A DNA stretch of 64,000 nt. It comes from Allomuricauda sp. GTDB lineage: Bacteria; Bacteroidota; Bacteroidia; Flavobacteriales; Flavobacteriaceae. A model generated the notes under the pieces. It had not been told where the DNA came from. It made no database searches and saw only the letters and a program-made list of their open reading frames with translations. Shown piece after piece: positions 1 through 8,345 of the stretch (its first letter is position 1; every line of letters starts with the position of its first letter). The stretch is taken from positions 248,001 through 312,000 of the forward strand of contig NZ_JANQLX010000009.1 in the NCBI RefSeq assembly GCF_028280385.1, written 5' to 3'. The translations under genes were made by a program, and so were the position numbers.

Positions 1-324
1 CCTATTATTGGTAGGGCCCATATTGCCTATATTTCCAACGGTACGGTTGTGGGACTTTCCAAAATGAACCGTATTGTGGACTATTATGCCAAGCGACCAC
101 AAGTCCAGGAAAGAATGAACATCCAGATTGTCAAGGAACTCCAAAGGGTTTTGAAGACGGAAGATGTGGCCTGCGTAATCGATGCCAAACACCTCTGTGT
201 AAATTCCAGGGGTATTCGGGACATTGAGAGCAGTACTGTAACTGCGGAATATGGTGGCAAGTTCAAGGATGAAGCGGTTCGAAGGGAGTTTCTGGACTAC
301 ATCAACCTTGATACCGACTTTTAA
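1..324 (+). CDS. folE: GTP cyclohydrolase I, C-terminal part (5' end outside window)
   Basis: The reading frame is open from base 1, so the start codon lies upstream of the window; about 107 C-terminal residues are visible. The segments SNGTVVGLSKMNR, RPQVQERM, CVIDAKHLCVNSRG and STVTAEYGGKFK are the conserved C-terminal core of FolE, including the His-Leu-Cys zinc-ligand region (AKHLCV). The enzyme converts GTP to 7,8-dihydroneopterin triphosphate, the first step of folate (and pterin) synthesis, in the cytosol as a homodecamer. It ends with TAA 14 bases before cysS on the same strand, suggesting co-transcription. An internal GTG at 49 is not a real start because conserved sequence continues upstream of it. 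Confidence 0.95.
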   Translation, partial: PIIGRAHIAYISNGTVVGLSKMNRIVDYYAKRPQVQERMNIQIVKELQRVLKTEDVACVIDAKHLCVNSRGIRDIESSTVTAEYGGKFKDEAVRREFLDYINLDTDF

Positions 325-338
325 TCTTCATATAATCC

Positions 339-1820
339 ATGCAACTTTACAAAAAACAGAAACTTAAGGTCCACAATTCATTAACGGGCAAGAAAGAGGA
401 TTTTGTACCCATCAATGAGGGACATATAGGTATGTATGTCTGCGGCCCCACGGTGTACAGCTTTGTTCACCTGGGCAATTGTCGCACTTTTATGTCCTTC
501 GACATGATTTTCCGGTACTTTAAGCATTTGGGTTTTAAAGTGCGCTATGTAAGGAATATTACAGATGCCGGCCACTTGGAGAACGATGCAGATGAAGGTG
601 AGGACAAGATTGCCAAAAAGGCCAAGTTGGAGCAAATTGAACCCATGGAAGTGGTACAACGCTATACCGTGGACTTTCACAATACCCTACAGCAATTCAA
701 TTTATTGCCTCCCAGTATTGAACCTACCGCCACGGGACACATCATTGAGCAAATTGAAATCATCAAGGAAATCATTGAAAATGGGTTTGCCTATGTGGTC
801 AATGGTTCTGTGTATTTTGATGTCGTAAAATTCAACGAAAGCCATACGTATGGAAAACTGAGCGGGAGAAAATTGGAGGATATGATCGCCAATACCCGGG
901 AGTTGACCGCACAAAGTGAAAAACGAAACCCACAGGATTTTGCCCTATGGAAAAAGGCAGAGCCACAACATATTATGAGATGGCCCTCTCCTTGGGGCGA
1001 TGGCTTTCCAGGCTGGCACCTGGAATGTACCGCCATGAGCACCAAGTACCTTGGGGAAACCTTCGACATCCACGGTGGAGGTATGGATTTGAAATTTCCA
1101 CATCACGAATGTGAAATTGCCCAATCGGAAGCCAGTTGCGGAAAATCGCCGGTCAAATACTGGCTACATGCCAACATGCTTACCCTGAACGGTAAAAAAA
1201 TGTCCAAATCCACTGGCAACAATATATACCCCTCAGAGATCATAAGCGGCGAAAACAACATTCTCAGCAAGCCATACTCTGCTGCGGTTGTGCGTTTCTT
1301 TATGATGCAGGCACATTATACCAGTATTCTGGACTTAAGTGATGACGCATTACAGGCCTCGGAAAAAGGCTATCTAAGATTGATGGAGGCCTTGGAAAAT
1401 CTTCCAAAACTACCAACATCAGCCACCTCTGATTTTGATGTACAGGCATGGAGGCAAAAGTGCTACGATGCCATGAATGATGATTTCAATACGCCTATTC
1501 TTATTTCCAATTTGTTTGATGCCGTAAAACGCATCAATTTGGTCAAAGAGGGCAAGGAAACCCTATCCGAAGCGGATAAAAACCTGTTGGTGGACACCAT
1601 GAGCGCTTTTATACACGATGTACTGGGTATTGAAAACCAGGCACATTCTGATGATAACTCGCAAACCCTGAACGGAATCGTGGAATTGCTCATTGGTCTT
1701 AGAAATGAGGCTAGGGCGAATAAGGATTTTGCAACATCAGACAAGATTAGGGATGAGCTCAACGCCTTGGGCGTACAACTTAAGGATGGCAAGGACGGTA
1801 CTTCCTTTACCATAAATTAA
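339..1820 (+). CDS. cysS: Cysteinyl-tRNA synthetase
   Basis: This 493-residue protein is normal length for bacterial CysRS (class I aminoacyl-tRNA synthetase), which charges tRNA-Cys in the cytosol. The N-terminal CGPTVY segment carries a zinc-binding Cys (about residue 35), followed by the HIGH-type signature HLGN (about 44-47). Further zinc ligands lie in the WHLECTAM and [10 protein letters not shown] segments. The class I KMSKS loop is intact at about residues 287-291 (KKMSKSTGN). The C-terminal anticodon-binding helical part ends with a typical DEIR-like segment ([17 protein letters not shown]). It sits between folE and yidD in one co-directional run, 8 bases before yidD. Confidence 0.97.
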   Translation: MQLYKKQKLKVHNSLTGKKEDFVPINEGHIGMYVCGPTVYSFVHLGNCRTFMSFDMIFRYFKHLGFKVRYVRNITDAGHLENDADEGEDKIAKKAKLEQIEPMEVVQRYTVDFHNTLQQFNLLPPSIEPTATGHIIEQIEIIKEIIENGFAYVVNGSVYFDVVKFNESHTYGKLSGRKLEDMIANTRELTAQSEKRNPQDFALWKKAEPQHIMRWPSPWGDGFPGWHLECTAMSTKYLGETFDIHGGGMDLKFPHHECEIAQSEASCGKSPVKYWLHANMLTLNGKKMSKSTGNNIYPSEIISGENNILSKPYSAAVVRFFMMQAHYTSILDLSDDALQASEKGYLRLMEALENLPKLPTSATSDFDVQAWRQKCYDAMNDDFNTPILISNLFDAVKRINLVKEGKETLSEADKNLLVDTMSAFIHDVLGIENQAHSDDNSQTLNGIVELLIGLRNEARANKDFATSDKIRDELNALGVQLKDGKDGTSFTIN

Positions 1821-1828
1821 ACGGGGCC

Positions 1829-2056
1829 ATGCTGGTCAGGAAAATTCTTATCGCACCCTTTGTGGTCCTTGTCCGGCTCTATCAATTACTGATTTCCCCC
1901 TGGACCCCGGCTACATGCAGATATTCCCCAACCTGTTCGGCCTACACTCTGGAAGCATTAAAGAAACATGGGCTTTTTAAAGGGGGTTGGTTGGCGATCA
2001 AAAGAATTTTCAGTTGCCATCCCTGGGGCGGAAAAGGATATGATCCGGTTCCTTAA
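1829..2056 (+). CDS. yidD: Membrane protein insertion efficiency factor YidD
   Basis: A 75-residue protein that matches the YidD family (DUF37) over its full length: an N-terminal amphipathic/membrane-associated helix ([19 protein letters not shown]) and the invariant three-Cys segment [16 protein letters not shown] followed by [12 protein letters not shown] at the C-terminus. YidD is a small inner-membrane-associated protein that helps YidC insert membrane proteins. Here it is placed between cysS and lgt rather than in the rpmH-rnpA-yidC cluster of proteobacteria. The ATG at 1829 is 8 bases after the cysS stop, so it is probably in the same transcript. Confidence 0.95.
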   Translation: MLVRKILIAPFVVLVRLYQLLISPWTPATCRYSPTCSAYTLEALKKHGLFKGGWLAIKRIFSCHPWGGKGYDPVP

Positions 2057-2149
2057 TGGGTTCCCGGCAAAAGTATTTTGGCTCAAATCTAACATCCAAA
2101 AGTATAGCGGTCTAACTTCTTTAAGTATATTAGTCCAAAATTTTACCAT

Positions 2150-3085
2150 ATGTACTTTCTAGGCTTTAACTGGAACCCGGACGACACCCTTCTTCAACTG
2201 GGAATTGTTCAAATCAAGTACTATAACCTACTTTGGATAGCCGCATTCGTAGTGGGCTGGATTCTCATGAAGCGTATCTTTTTGAATGAGAACAAGTCCA
2301 TGGAAAAATTGGATTCCCTCTTTATCTATGGGATCATCTCCATCATGCTTGGTGCCAGACTGGGACACGTGATTTTTTATCAGAGTGAGTTGTTCACGGA
2401 CGACCCCCTATCCATTTTGTTGCCCATACGTACCAATCCAAAGTTTGAATTTACCGGTTTTGCCGGCTTGGCGAGTCATGGGGCCACCATTGCAGCCATT
2501 ATTGCCATGTGGCTTTATACCCGTAAATGGAAAGACATAAATATGTTGTGGCTGTTGGATAGGATGGCCGTGGTCTCTGCCATTGGTGCCTGCTTTGTTC
2601 GTTTGGGGAATTTCTTCAATTCAGAAATTAACGGGAAGGACACTGATGGTTCCTTTTTTATGGCCACCAGATTTATCCGGGACCATAAAGATATGCCCGA
2701 AGACAAAGCACAGATGCTCACTGGTCATGAAAATGCCAATGAGGCCTATAAGGCCATTGCCAATGACCCACAGTTTGCCAGTGTTTTGGAGTCCATTCCC
2801 TATAGGCATCCGGCGCAACTTTATGAAGCTATTTGTTACGCCCTCGTTTTTGTGCTTTTGTACCTCCTGTATTGGAAAACCGACAAAAAAGACAAACGAG
2901 GTTACCTCTTCGGGGTGTTCATGGTGTGCCTATGGTCTGTTAGGTTTGCGGTGGAGTTTGTAAAACGAGAGCAGGGTGGTATCGAAAAAACCTTGGGCTA
3001 TCTATCCACGGGCCAATGGTTAAGCATCCCATTGATCTTGGTGGGACTTTACTTCATGTTCCGGCCAACCACCGCTAAACAATAA
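2150..3085 (+). CDS. lgt: Phosphatidylglycerol--prolipoprotein diacylglyceryl transferase
   Basis: A 311-residue polytopic inner-membrane protein of the Lgt family. It transfers diacylglycerol from phosphatidylglycerol to the lipobox Cys of prolipoproteins, the first step of lipoprotein maturation. Visible family features are the N-terminal YYNLLWIAAFVVGW helix, the catalytic-region segment MLGARLGHVIFY, the signature RLGNFFNSEINGKDTD and the RHPAQLYEAI motif. The C-terminal helices include VRFAVEFVKREQ. An insertion of charged residues between GRxGNFxN and RHPxQLYE is common in Bacteroidota. The downstream gene encodes a lipoprotein that would be a substrate. Start ATG at 2150; the 93 bases after yidD show no gene. 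Confidence 0.96.
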   Translation: MYFLGFNWNPDDTLLQLGIVQIKYYNLLWIAAFVVGWILMKRIFLNENKSMEKLDSLFIYGIISIMLGARLGHVIFYQSELFTDDPLSILLPIRTNPKFEFTGFAGLASHGATIAAIIAMWLYTRKWKDINMLWLLDRMAVVSAIGACFVRLGNFFNSEINGKDTDGSFFMATRFIRDHKDMPEDKAQMLTGHENANEAYKAIANDPQFASVLESIPYRHPAQLYEAICYALVFVLLYLLYWKTDKKDKRGYLFGVFMVCLWSVRFAVEFVKREQGGIEKTLGYLSTGQWLSIPLILVGLYFMFRPTTAKQ

Positions 3086-3102
3086 CCCCATATCCCTTGG
3101 CA

Positions 3103-3594
3103 ATGCGTCTAAGAATCAAACTCGGTTTCCTGTTCCTTGCTTTCTCCTTACTTTTATCAGGGTGCAAGACCGAGTCTAAAAAAGAGATCAAAACGGCATC
3201 CATTACCTTCACCAAGGAAGGTGAGCTTCGTATTACAAAACCAGGGACTGATGCTGCAACCATCACTTTGGACATAGAAATTGCCGAAACGGAATACGAA
3301 ACGCAGACAGGGTTGATGTATAGGGAATCCATGGATGAACTACAGGGCATGCTGTTTATTTTTCCCGAGGTGACCACACATTCATTTTATATGAAGAATA
3401 CCCAGATTCCCCTGGACATCATTTATATTGACGAAAATCTAAAGATCACCAGCTTCCAAAAAAATGCAAAACCATTTGATGAAACCGGCCTTCCTTCCGA
3501 TGGCCCTGTCAAATATGTATTGGAAATTAATGCCGGACTATCTGACCAATGGGGATTGGAAATTGGGGACACCGTTTCATATACCAAGCTATAA
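3103..3594 (+). CDS. DUF192 family lipoprotein
   Basis: About 163 residues from ATG 3103; a TTG six bases upstream is in frame but less likely. The signal peptide ends in a lipobox (LLLSGC, Cys about 21), so this is a lipoprotein, fittingly right after lgt. The rest is a DUF192 domain: IEIAETEYETQTGLMYRESMD-type region, GMLFIFPE, the HSFYMKNTQIPLDIIYID core and a C-terminal KYVLEINAGLSDQWGLEIGD segment. DUF192 proteins are small beta-barrel-like proteins of unknown biochemical role. The stop codon TAA directly abuts the ATG of the next gene. Confidence 0.9.
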   Translation: MRLRIKLGFLFLAFSLLLSGCKTESKKEIKTASITFTKEGELRITKPGTDAATITLDIEIAETEYETQTGLMYRESMDELQGMLFIFPEVTTHSFYMKNTQIPLDIIYIDENLKITSFQKNAKPFDETGLPSDGPVKYVLEINAGLSDQWGLEIGDTVSYTKL

Positions 3595-4119
3595 ATGGCC
3601 AAATACCTCCTAGAAAATCAATCTTCAGCACGATTGCTGTACCGCAAAGTGACACCTGAGGATTTTGAAGTTTGGCTGCCTTTTTTTGAGGATCCAAGAT
3701 CCACCCAATATTGGGAAGGACTTCCAAAGGATCCCAACATCGCCTGTCAGCAGCAATTTGATCGCATTTTTGAACGCTATGAACATAACCTTGGTGGTAT
3801 GAACGCCCTGATTCACAAATCCACTGGGGAATTTATTGGCATTAGTGGACTTTTGGTTCAGGAGGTGGACAACATCAAAGAATTGGAAATAGGTTATTCC
3901 GTTTTGCCAAAATACTGGCTCCAGGGATATGCCTACGAGGCCGCATCCAAATGCAAGGAAATTGCCTTTCAAAATCAATGGTCAGCTTCATTGATTTCCA
4001 TCATTCACATAGACAATGTCCCTTCACAAAAAGTTGCTACAAAAAATGGGATGTATCTGGAAAAAACCACCACGTATAGAGACAATCCAGTTCACATTTT
4101 TAGGGTAGATCACGGATAA
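3595..4119 (+). CDS. GNAT family N-acetyltransferase (RimJ/RimL type)
   Basis: A 174-residue protein starting with no gap after the previous stop codon. The fold follows the GNAT pattern of the RimJ/RimL-like subgroup: an N-terminal SARLLYRKVTPEDFEVWLPFFED segment, the beta-4/5 region FIGISGLLVQEVDNIKELEIGYSV, then the acetyl-CoA loop region LPKYWLQGYAYEA and a C-terminal NVPSQKVATKNGM segment typical for ribosomal-protein or small-molecule acetyltransferases. The substrate cannot be read from the sequence. Translational coupling with the DUF192 gene is likely. Confidence 0.85.
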   Translation: MAKYLLENQSSARLLYRKVTPEDFEVWLPFFEDPRSTQYWEGLPKDPNIACQQQFDRIFERYEHNLGGMNALIHKSTGEFIGISGLLVQEVDNIKELEIGYSVLPKYWLQGYAYEAASKCKEIAFQNQWSASLISIIHIDNVPSQKVATKNGMYLEKTTTYRDNPVHIFRVDHG

Positions 4120-4130
4120 TTTCTAATTTG

Positions 4131-5393
4131 ATGTCCTTTTGCATACGCATGGACCAACCTTTACACTACACAGTACTTACCAATAATACCTCCAAGACCA
4201 AAAATCTTGTCCGCCAACTTTTGGACCAGTGCCCCCCAGAGGGGTTTGAACACCTAAAAAGCCTATCTGGACTGTTGTTCTCCAGGTCGGAAATCCATCG
4301 TTTTATGGATGAGGAAGAACGGCACGATGTCAAGATCATTACCAACGACACCAAACAATCTTTAAAGACCATGAGCAGTGGAGAGCAGAAAAAGGCGTTA
4401 TTGCGATATCTGCTTTCCCAAAAACCTGACTTTTTGGTCTTGGTGAATCCTTATGACAATTTGGATGTGGCCACCCAGGTCAATCTAAAACAACAATTAA
4501 CGGCCATTTCCGAGACCACCATTTTGGTCCAGTTGGTTAGTCGTCTGGAAGACATTTTGCCCATTGAAGCATTGTATTTTAATCTCAACAATGGCGAACT
4601 ATATCCATTTCCAGATGCTTCCAGCTTTTTCGCCAACAACAAAAAAGTCCGCTCTAGTTTTCAAACCGCTATTCCGGCTCCCATAAAGCCCATTGAGGTC
4701 CAAGGGGAAACCCTGGTTGAATTTAAGGAGGTGTCCGTAAGTTTTGATGGCCGACAGGTGCTCAATAACATAAACTGGACCATCAACAAAGGGGAGTTCT
4801 GGCAATTGATAGGCCCCAACGGAAGTGGCAAGACCACCTTGCTATCCATGATTACCGGGGATAGCCATAAAGGTTATGGGCAAAACCTGATCTTGTTCGG
4901 GTCCAAAAAAGGAAGTGGTGAAAGTGTTTGGGACCTAAAAAGCAAAATTGGGTATTTTACGCCCGCCATGACCGACAAATTTAGTGGTTACCATAGTGTT
5001 GAGAATATGATCGTCTCTGGTTTCCATGATTCGGTTGGTTTGTATATTAGACCCTCAGATCATGAAAAAAGGGTGGCCATGCAATGGTTGAAACTTTTGG
5101 AACTGCAAGATAAAAAGGACACCCAATTTCTTGAGTTGACGCAAGGACAAAAACGTTTGCTGATGACGGCAAGAGCCATGGTAAAGCACCCGCCATTGCT
5201 TATTTTGGATGAACCCACAGCAGGTTTGGACGATACCAATGCCGCTTTGTTCATTGCCTTGGTGAACAAAATTGCCATGGAAAGCAATACCACCATCCTT
5301 TTTGTATCCCATAGAAAGGAAGAAGGCCTGGAACCCCAATACAATTACCATTTGGAAATGGGGGAAATGGGATCTACGGGCACAATTAAATAG
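4131..5393 (+). CDS. Two-half ABC ATPase (ModF-like), first half lacking a P-loop
   Basis: About 420 residues with two ABC ATPase halves, arranged as in ModF/PhrA-type soluble ABC proteins. The C-terminal half is complete: Walker A GPNGSGKT (about 228-235), signature LTQGQKR (about 336) and Walker B LLILDEPTAGLD (about 356), then a His-containing switch (FVSHRKEE). The N-terminal half keeps a signature (MSSGEQKK, about 80) and a Walker-B-like stretch (LVLVNPYDNLD) but has no GxxGxGK[ST] motif, and the catalytic Asp-Glu is replaced by Asn-Pro. No membrane segments are visible, and no permease gene is adjacent. TTG 4128 and ATG 4149 are alternative starts. Substrate or role unknown. Confidence 0.85.
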   Translation: MSFCIRMDQPLHYTVLTNNTSKTKNLVRQLLDQCPPEGFEHLKSLSGLLFSRSEIHRFMDEEERHDVKIITNDTKQSLKTMSSGEQKKALLRYLLSQKPDFLVLVNPYDNLDVATQVNLKQQLTAISETTILVQLVSRLEDILPIEALYFNLNNGELYPFPDASSFFANNKKVRSSFQTAIPAPIKPIEVQGETLVEFKEVSVSFDGRQVLNNINWTINKGEFWQLIGPNGSGKTTLLSMITGDSHKGYGQNLILFGSKKGSGESVWDLKSKIGYFTPAMTDKFSGYHSVENMIVSGFHDSVGLYIRPSDHEKRVAMQWLKLLELQDKKDTQFLELTQGQKRLLMTARAMVKHPPLLILDEPTAGLDDTNAALFIALVNKIAMESNTTILFVSHRKEEGLEPQYNYHLEMGEMGSTGTIK

Positions 5394-5400
5394 CACCAAA

Positions 5401-5940
5401 ATGAAAAAAGAACAAATTATCCAGCTGCTGTTTGAATACCATCGCGATTTTGCCCAAACCATGTTGGGGCTTTCCCAAGGTGAATTCAGCAGGGTCCCTG
5501 GCAGTAAATGGAGTTCTGCACAACAACTGGACCATGTGCTTAAATCCATAGCCTCCATAGTCAAGGTATTTCATACACCTCCCGAGGTGTTGGAATCCAA
5601 GTTTGGTCTGGCCAATTCCGAAGGTAGGGATTATGACAGCTTGGTAACAAGCTATTTGGAAGTCCTTAAGAAGTTAAAGGATTTTGTGCTTCCCGAGCGG
5701 TTCGTTCCGGTAAAAATATCCTTTGAAGACAGGCAGAAGAAAGTAAAGGAACTTCTTGAGACCGTTCGAATTTTAAAAAATGGTGTAGAACAATTTGAAG
5801 AATCTACTTTGGATTCCCATTTGGTCCGTCATCCGGCCATGGGAAACCTCACTTTGAGGGAAATGCTGTATTTTGCCATATACCATGTTCAGCACCATGA
5901 TAGGCAGATTCTGGAAAATCTTAAAAATTATCCTGAATGA
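5401..5940 (+). CDS. DinB family protein
   Basis: A 179-residue protein from ATG 5401, seven bases after the ABC ATPase stop. The pattern is that of the DinB/YfiT four-helix bundle: an N-terminal helix MKKEQIIQLLFEYHRDF, a metal-site His in SSAQQLDHVLKSI, and the C-terminal LTLREMLYFAIYHVQHHDRQI helix supplying two or three more His residues. DinB-superfamily proteins are often metal-dependent transferases using small thiols, but the substrate of this one is unknown. An in-frame upstream extension to 5272 overlaps the ABC gene and is rejected. Its stop overlaps the next start (ATGA), so translational coupling is likely. Confidence 0.88.
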   Translation: MKKEQIIQLLFEYHRDFAQTMLGLSQGEFSRVPGSKWSSAQQLDHVLKSIASIVKVFHTPPEVLESKFGLANSEGRDYDSLVTSYLEVLKKLKDFVLPERFVPVKISFEDRQKKVKELLETVRILKNGVEQFEESTLDSHLVRHPAMGNLTLREMLYFAIYHVQHHDRQILENLKNYPE

Positions 5941-6455
5941 TCCAGTTAAGGGAAGCCAACATACAAGACGCGCCATTGATCGCCCTATTGGCCAGAATTA
6001 CTTTTTCCGAGACCTTTGGTCATTACTTTCGGGATGCAAACGATCTTGAATCCTATTACCAAAGGACATTTTCCGTGACGAAACTAAAATCCAGTCTTGC
6101 CAAAAACCACAATGTGTTTTGGTTGGCCTATCTGGATGAGCTGCCCGTAGGTTACGCAAAACTGAAATTGGATTCCCCCTCCCCTTTTTTGGATACCGTC
6201 AAGGTGTGTCAACTGCAGAAAATTTATGTGCTCAAGGATTTTTTGGCGAGAAAAGTAGGGGTGGAACTCCAAAATACGATGTTGGAACGGGCCCAGTCAG
6301 AGGGATTTGAACAAATATGGCTTTCCGTTCTAAAGGAGAACCTTAGGGCCATTCGATTTTATGAAAAAAACGGTTTTAAGGTACTGGGAGACCATGACTT
6401 TAGTATTGGTAAAGAAGATTTTGAATTCCAGGTAATGGCCAAGGAATTAGCTTAA
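5937..6455 (+). CDS. GNAT family N-acetyltransferase
   Basis: A 172-residue GNAT protein whose ATG overlaps the DinB stop codon by four bases. The N-terminus (IQLREANIQDAPLIALLARITFSETFG) is typical of the subgroup of PaiA/spermidine-acetyltransferase-like proteins. The core contains ELPVGYAKLKLDSP, then LQKIYVLKDFLARKVGVELQNTML as the acetyl-CoA-binding beta4-alpha3 region. It ends with IWLSVLKENLRAIRFYEKNGF, the standard motif before the last strands. The substrate is unknown; PaiA-like enzymes acetylate polyamines. It is the last gene of the co-directional run that starts at folE. Confidence 0.87.
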   Translation: MIQLREANIQDAPLIALLARITFSETFGHYFRDANDLESYYQRTFSVTKLKSSLAKNHNVFWLAYLDELPVGYAKLKLDSPSPFLDTVKVCQLQKIYVLKDFLARKVGVELQNTMLERAQSEGFEQIWLSVLKENLRAIRFYEKNGFKVLGDHDFSIGKEDFEFQVMAKELA

Positions 6456-6497
6456 AAGCATAGTTGCACCTAGTACTCAAAAACATAAGAAACTAAA

Positions 6498-7082
6498 TTG
6501 AAAAAACGAATTTTAGTCATTTTAGGAACCCTGATTTTAGTAGTAATCGGATTCTTCACTTTAAAAAAAATCAACCTTAATCCAAATTATGAAGTCGGAC
6601 AAAAAATTGACGAATTCAATGGAGTTGCAGTTTACTACAATGGTGGTGTTGAAAATGTAAGTGGTCGAAGACTAACTGATGACGGATACAATCTTGGATT
6701 AAAATACCAATGTGTCGAATTCGTAAAAAGGTATTACTATGAGGGTTTGAACCATAAAATGCCTGACGCTTATGGACATGCAATAAGTTTCTTTGATTCT
6801 AATATAAAAGACGGAGAAAGGAATAAACAGCGGAATTTAACCCAATTCATGAACCCCAGTAAGTCTAAACCAAAAACTAATGATTTGGTAGTTTACTCGG
6901 GAACAATTCTTAACAAATATGGACACGTTTCGATTATCAGTAACGTATCGGAAAATGAGATTGAAATAATACAACAGAATCCTGGACCTTTTGGAAAGTC
7001 AAGGGAGAAGTTTGACTTAATAAAAGAAGATGGAAAGTGGAAAATTAAAAATGGTAGAATTTTAGGATGGTTGAGAAAATAA
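6498..7082 (+). CDS. Membrane-anchored CHAP-domain amidase-like protein
   Basis: A 194-residue protein reading from TTG 6498 (MKKRILVILG...). One N-terminal hydrophobic helix (residues 5-21) acts as a signal anchor. The remainder is a CHAP-type cysteine amidase domain resembling the amidase half of glutathionylspermidine synthetase: catalytic Cys in YQCVEFVKRYYY (Cys72), PKTNDLVVYSG, and the catalytic His in YGHVSIISN (His143). CHAP enzymes cut peptidoglycan cross-peptides or gamma-glutamyl amides; which applies here is not shown. The gene is clearly more AT-rich than its neighbours and ends at an attC-like hairpin, suggesting it was acquired. Confidence 0.82.
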   Translation: MKKRILVILGTLILVVIGFFTLKKINLNPNYEVGQKIDEFNGVAVYYNGGVENVSGRRLTDDGYNLGLKYQCVEFVKRYYYEGLNHKMPDAYGHAISFFDSNIKDGERNKQRNLTQFMNPSKSKPKTNDLVVYSGTILNKYGHVSIISNVSENEIEIIQQNPGPFGKSREKFDLIKEDGKWKIKNGRILGWLRK

Positions 7083-7140
7083 AAGCACTACGTATAACTC
7101 GGCATAAAAATAATGCTTAAGTTAAATCTTTAGTGCTTTT
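7081..7140. repeat. attC-like nested imperfect palindrome
   Basis: Perfect 10-base outer arms AAAAGCACTA (7081-7090) and TAGTGCTTTT (7131-7140) enclose an inner imperfect stem: AACTCGGCAT pairs with ATGCTTAAGTT. The inner boxes read GTATAAC (7092-7098, one mismatch to RYYYAAC) and GTTAAAT (7121-7127, a match to GTTRRRY), the layout of integron attC R'' and R' boxes. It begins inside the stop codon of the AT-rich CHAP gene. It could instead be a simple factor-independent terminator with a long loop. Confidence 0.5.
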
Positions 7141-7200
7141 TGACAACTCTGATTTTCCTGTGGAATTGGACTAAAAATCTCTACTCTTATACAAAAGTAC

Positions 7201-7524
7201 ATGCGTGAAAAAATCTTAAAAATATATGACGAGGTGGTCAAGGCCAATCCCAATTTCGAACGAAAGGGAAAAACCATGCCCTATACTTCCTCCAATGGTT
7301 ATATGTTCTCCTTGTTGAACAAGGAGGGTGAATTGGGCATTCGACTTTCCAAGAAAGACCTACAGCTGTTTGATGAAAACTTTGGGGTGCAACCCTTTAC
7401 ATCCCATGGTGCTACCATGCGCGAGTATACACTGGTTCCAGAAGCGCTTTTGAAAGACATCAATACGCTAGGGGAATATCTTCAAAAAGGTTTTGATTAT
7501 GTGAATTCCCTTCCTCCCAAATAA
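7201..7524 (+). CDS. TfoX N-terminal-domain-like protein
   Basis: A 107-residue protein of the small uncharacterised family related to the TfoX/Sxy N-terminal domain. The pattern is an N-terminal helix (REKILKIYDEVVKANP), a beta meander MPYTSSNGYMFSLLNKEGELGIRLSK, then the ATMREYTLVPEALLKD segment and a C-terminal helix ending FDYVNSLPPK. The family has no proven biochemical activity; full-length Sxy regulates competence in gammaproteobacteria but this protein lacks the C-terminal half. It lies 8 bases before the HEAT-repeat gene, so the two are probably co-transcribed. Confidence 0.65.
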   Translation: MREKILKIYDEVVKANPNFERKGKTMPYTSSNGYMFSLLNKEGELGIRLSKKDLQLFDENFGVQPFTSHGATMREYTLVPEALLKDINTLGEYLQKGFDYVNSLPPK

Positions 7525-7532
7525 CCATTGAT

Positions 7533-8297
7533 ATGGGCTTTTACGATTTATCAAAAGTGGAACGCCAACTCCTGGTGCAACAAATTGATGCCGATATTTT
7601 TAGTGCATTTAGCACAAAGAATCCAGCCTTAGCCAATCGATACTTTTCGAACCATGACACCTATATCAGAAAAGCAGCTTATCAGGCGGTGGGCAAAATC
7701 CATAGGTCCAAGCAGCTCCCTAATCAAGATTTGATTTTGTTTTTAGACCAACTGCTGACATCCACCAATGAAAAAGTAAGACAAACTACCATCAATGCGG
7801 CTGGGGAATTGGGGAAATCAGATTTTAAACTGGTCCAACATTTTTTTGACCAAGGGTTGTTTGATGACCATCATTCCGTAAGAAATGCAGTGATTGGTTC
7901 CCTTAAAAAAATGGGTGAAAAAAACCCAAAACCTGTTTTAAAGTGGGCACAGACCTACCTTGAACATCCGGATAAAGAAGTTAGGCGTGAGATTTGTCAT
8001 GGTATCGAACTCCGAGGAAGAACACACCCTCAAGATGTACTACCCCTCCTCCAACGGTTGCAGCACGACCCCACGGCCAGGGTAAGGAATACGCTGGTAC
8101 ATGTTCTTGGACAAATTGCCTACAAAAAAGGGTGCTTGGCCACTGTGGTGGCATCCTTGAACCTTTGGGAAAACAAGGAGCTGGTAACCAAGGCCCTTGA
8201 TGAAATTGTGGATGTGCACCGGCGGTATAAAAATTTTGCCGCCCTAAGCCAAGAGAAGGCTACAGCCTATATAGAACGACATTACAACCCCCAATAA
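7533..8297 (+). CDS. HEAT-repeat protein
   Basis: A 254-residue all-helical protein made of HEAT-type repeats, each about 35-40 residues: for example RKAAYQAVGKIHRSK, EKVRQTTINAAGELGKSD, HSVRNAVIGSLKKMGEK, KEVRREICHGIELRGRT and ARVRNTLVHVLGQIA. The repeated [KR]VR..[AV]...LG pattern is diagnostic of this fold, also found in AlkD-type DNA glycosylases. No catalytic residues of AlkD are evident, and no enzymatic role can be inferred. It has no signal peptide and is presumably cytosolic. The gene is followed by a strong bidirectional terminator facing secDF. Confidence 0.78.
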   Translation: MGFYDLSKVERQLLVQQIDADIFSAFSTKNPALANRYFSNHDTYIRKAAYQAVGKIHRSKQLPNQDLILFLDQLLTSTNEKVRQTTINAAGELGKSDFKLVQHFFDQGLFDDHHSVRNAVIGSLKKMGEKNPKPVLKWAQTYLEHPDKEVRREICHGIELRGRTHPQDVLPLLQRLQHDPTARVRNTLVHVLGQIAYKKGCLATVVASLNLWENKELVTKALDEIVDVHRRYKNFAALSQEKATAYIERHYNPQ

Positions 8298-8327
8298 AAA
8301 AAGCCATCTGTACAGATGGCTTTTTTG
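8296..8327. terminator. Bidirectional intrinsic terminator
   Basis: A 14-base stem AAAAAAGCCATCTG / CAGATGGCTTTTTT with a two-base loop lies between the convergent HEAT-repeat gene and secDF. A-tract and T-tract on the two sides let it serve both directions. Confidence 0.9.
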
Positions 8328-8345
8328 TTTAGTATAAAGTTCCAA

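Noticed and set aside
5055..5564. 169-codon open frame on the minus strand
   Set aside because: Antisense shadow of the ABC ATPase and DinB genes; no motif and no start context.
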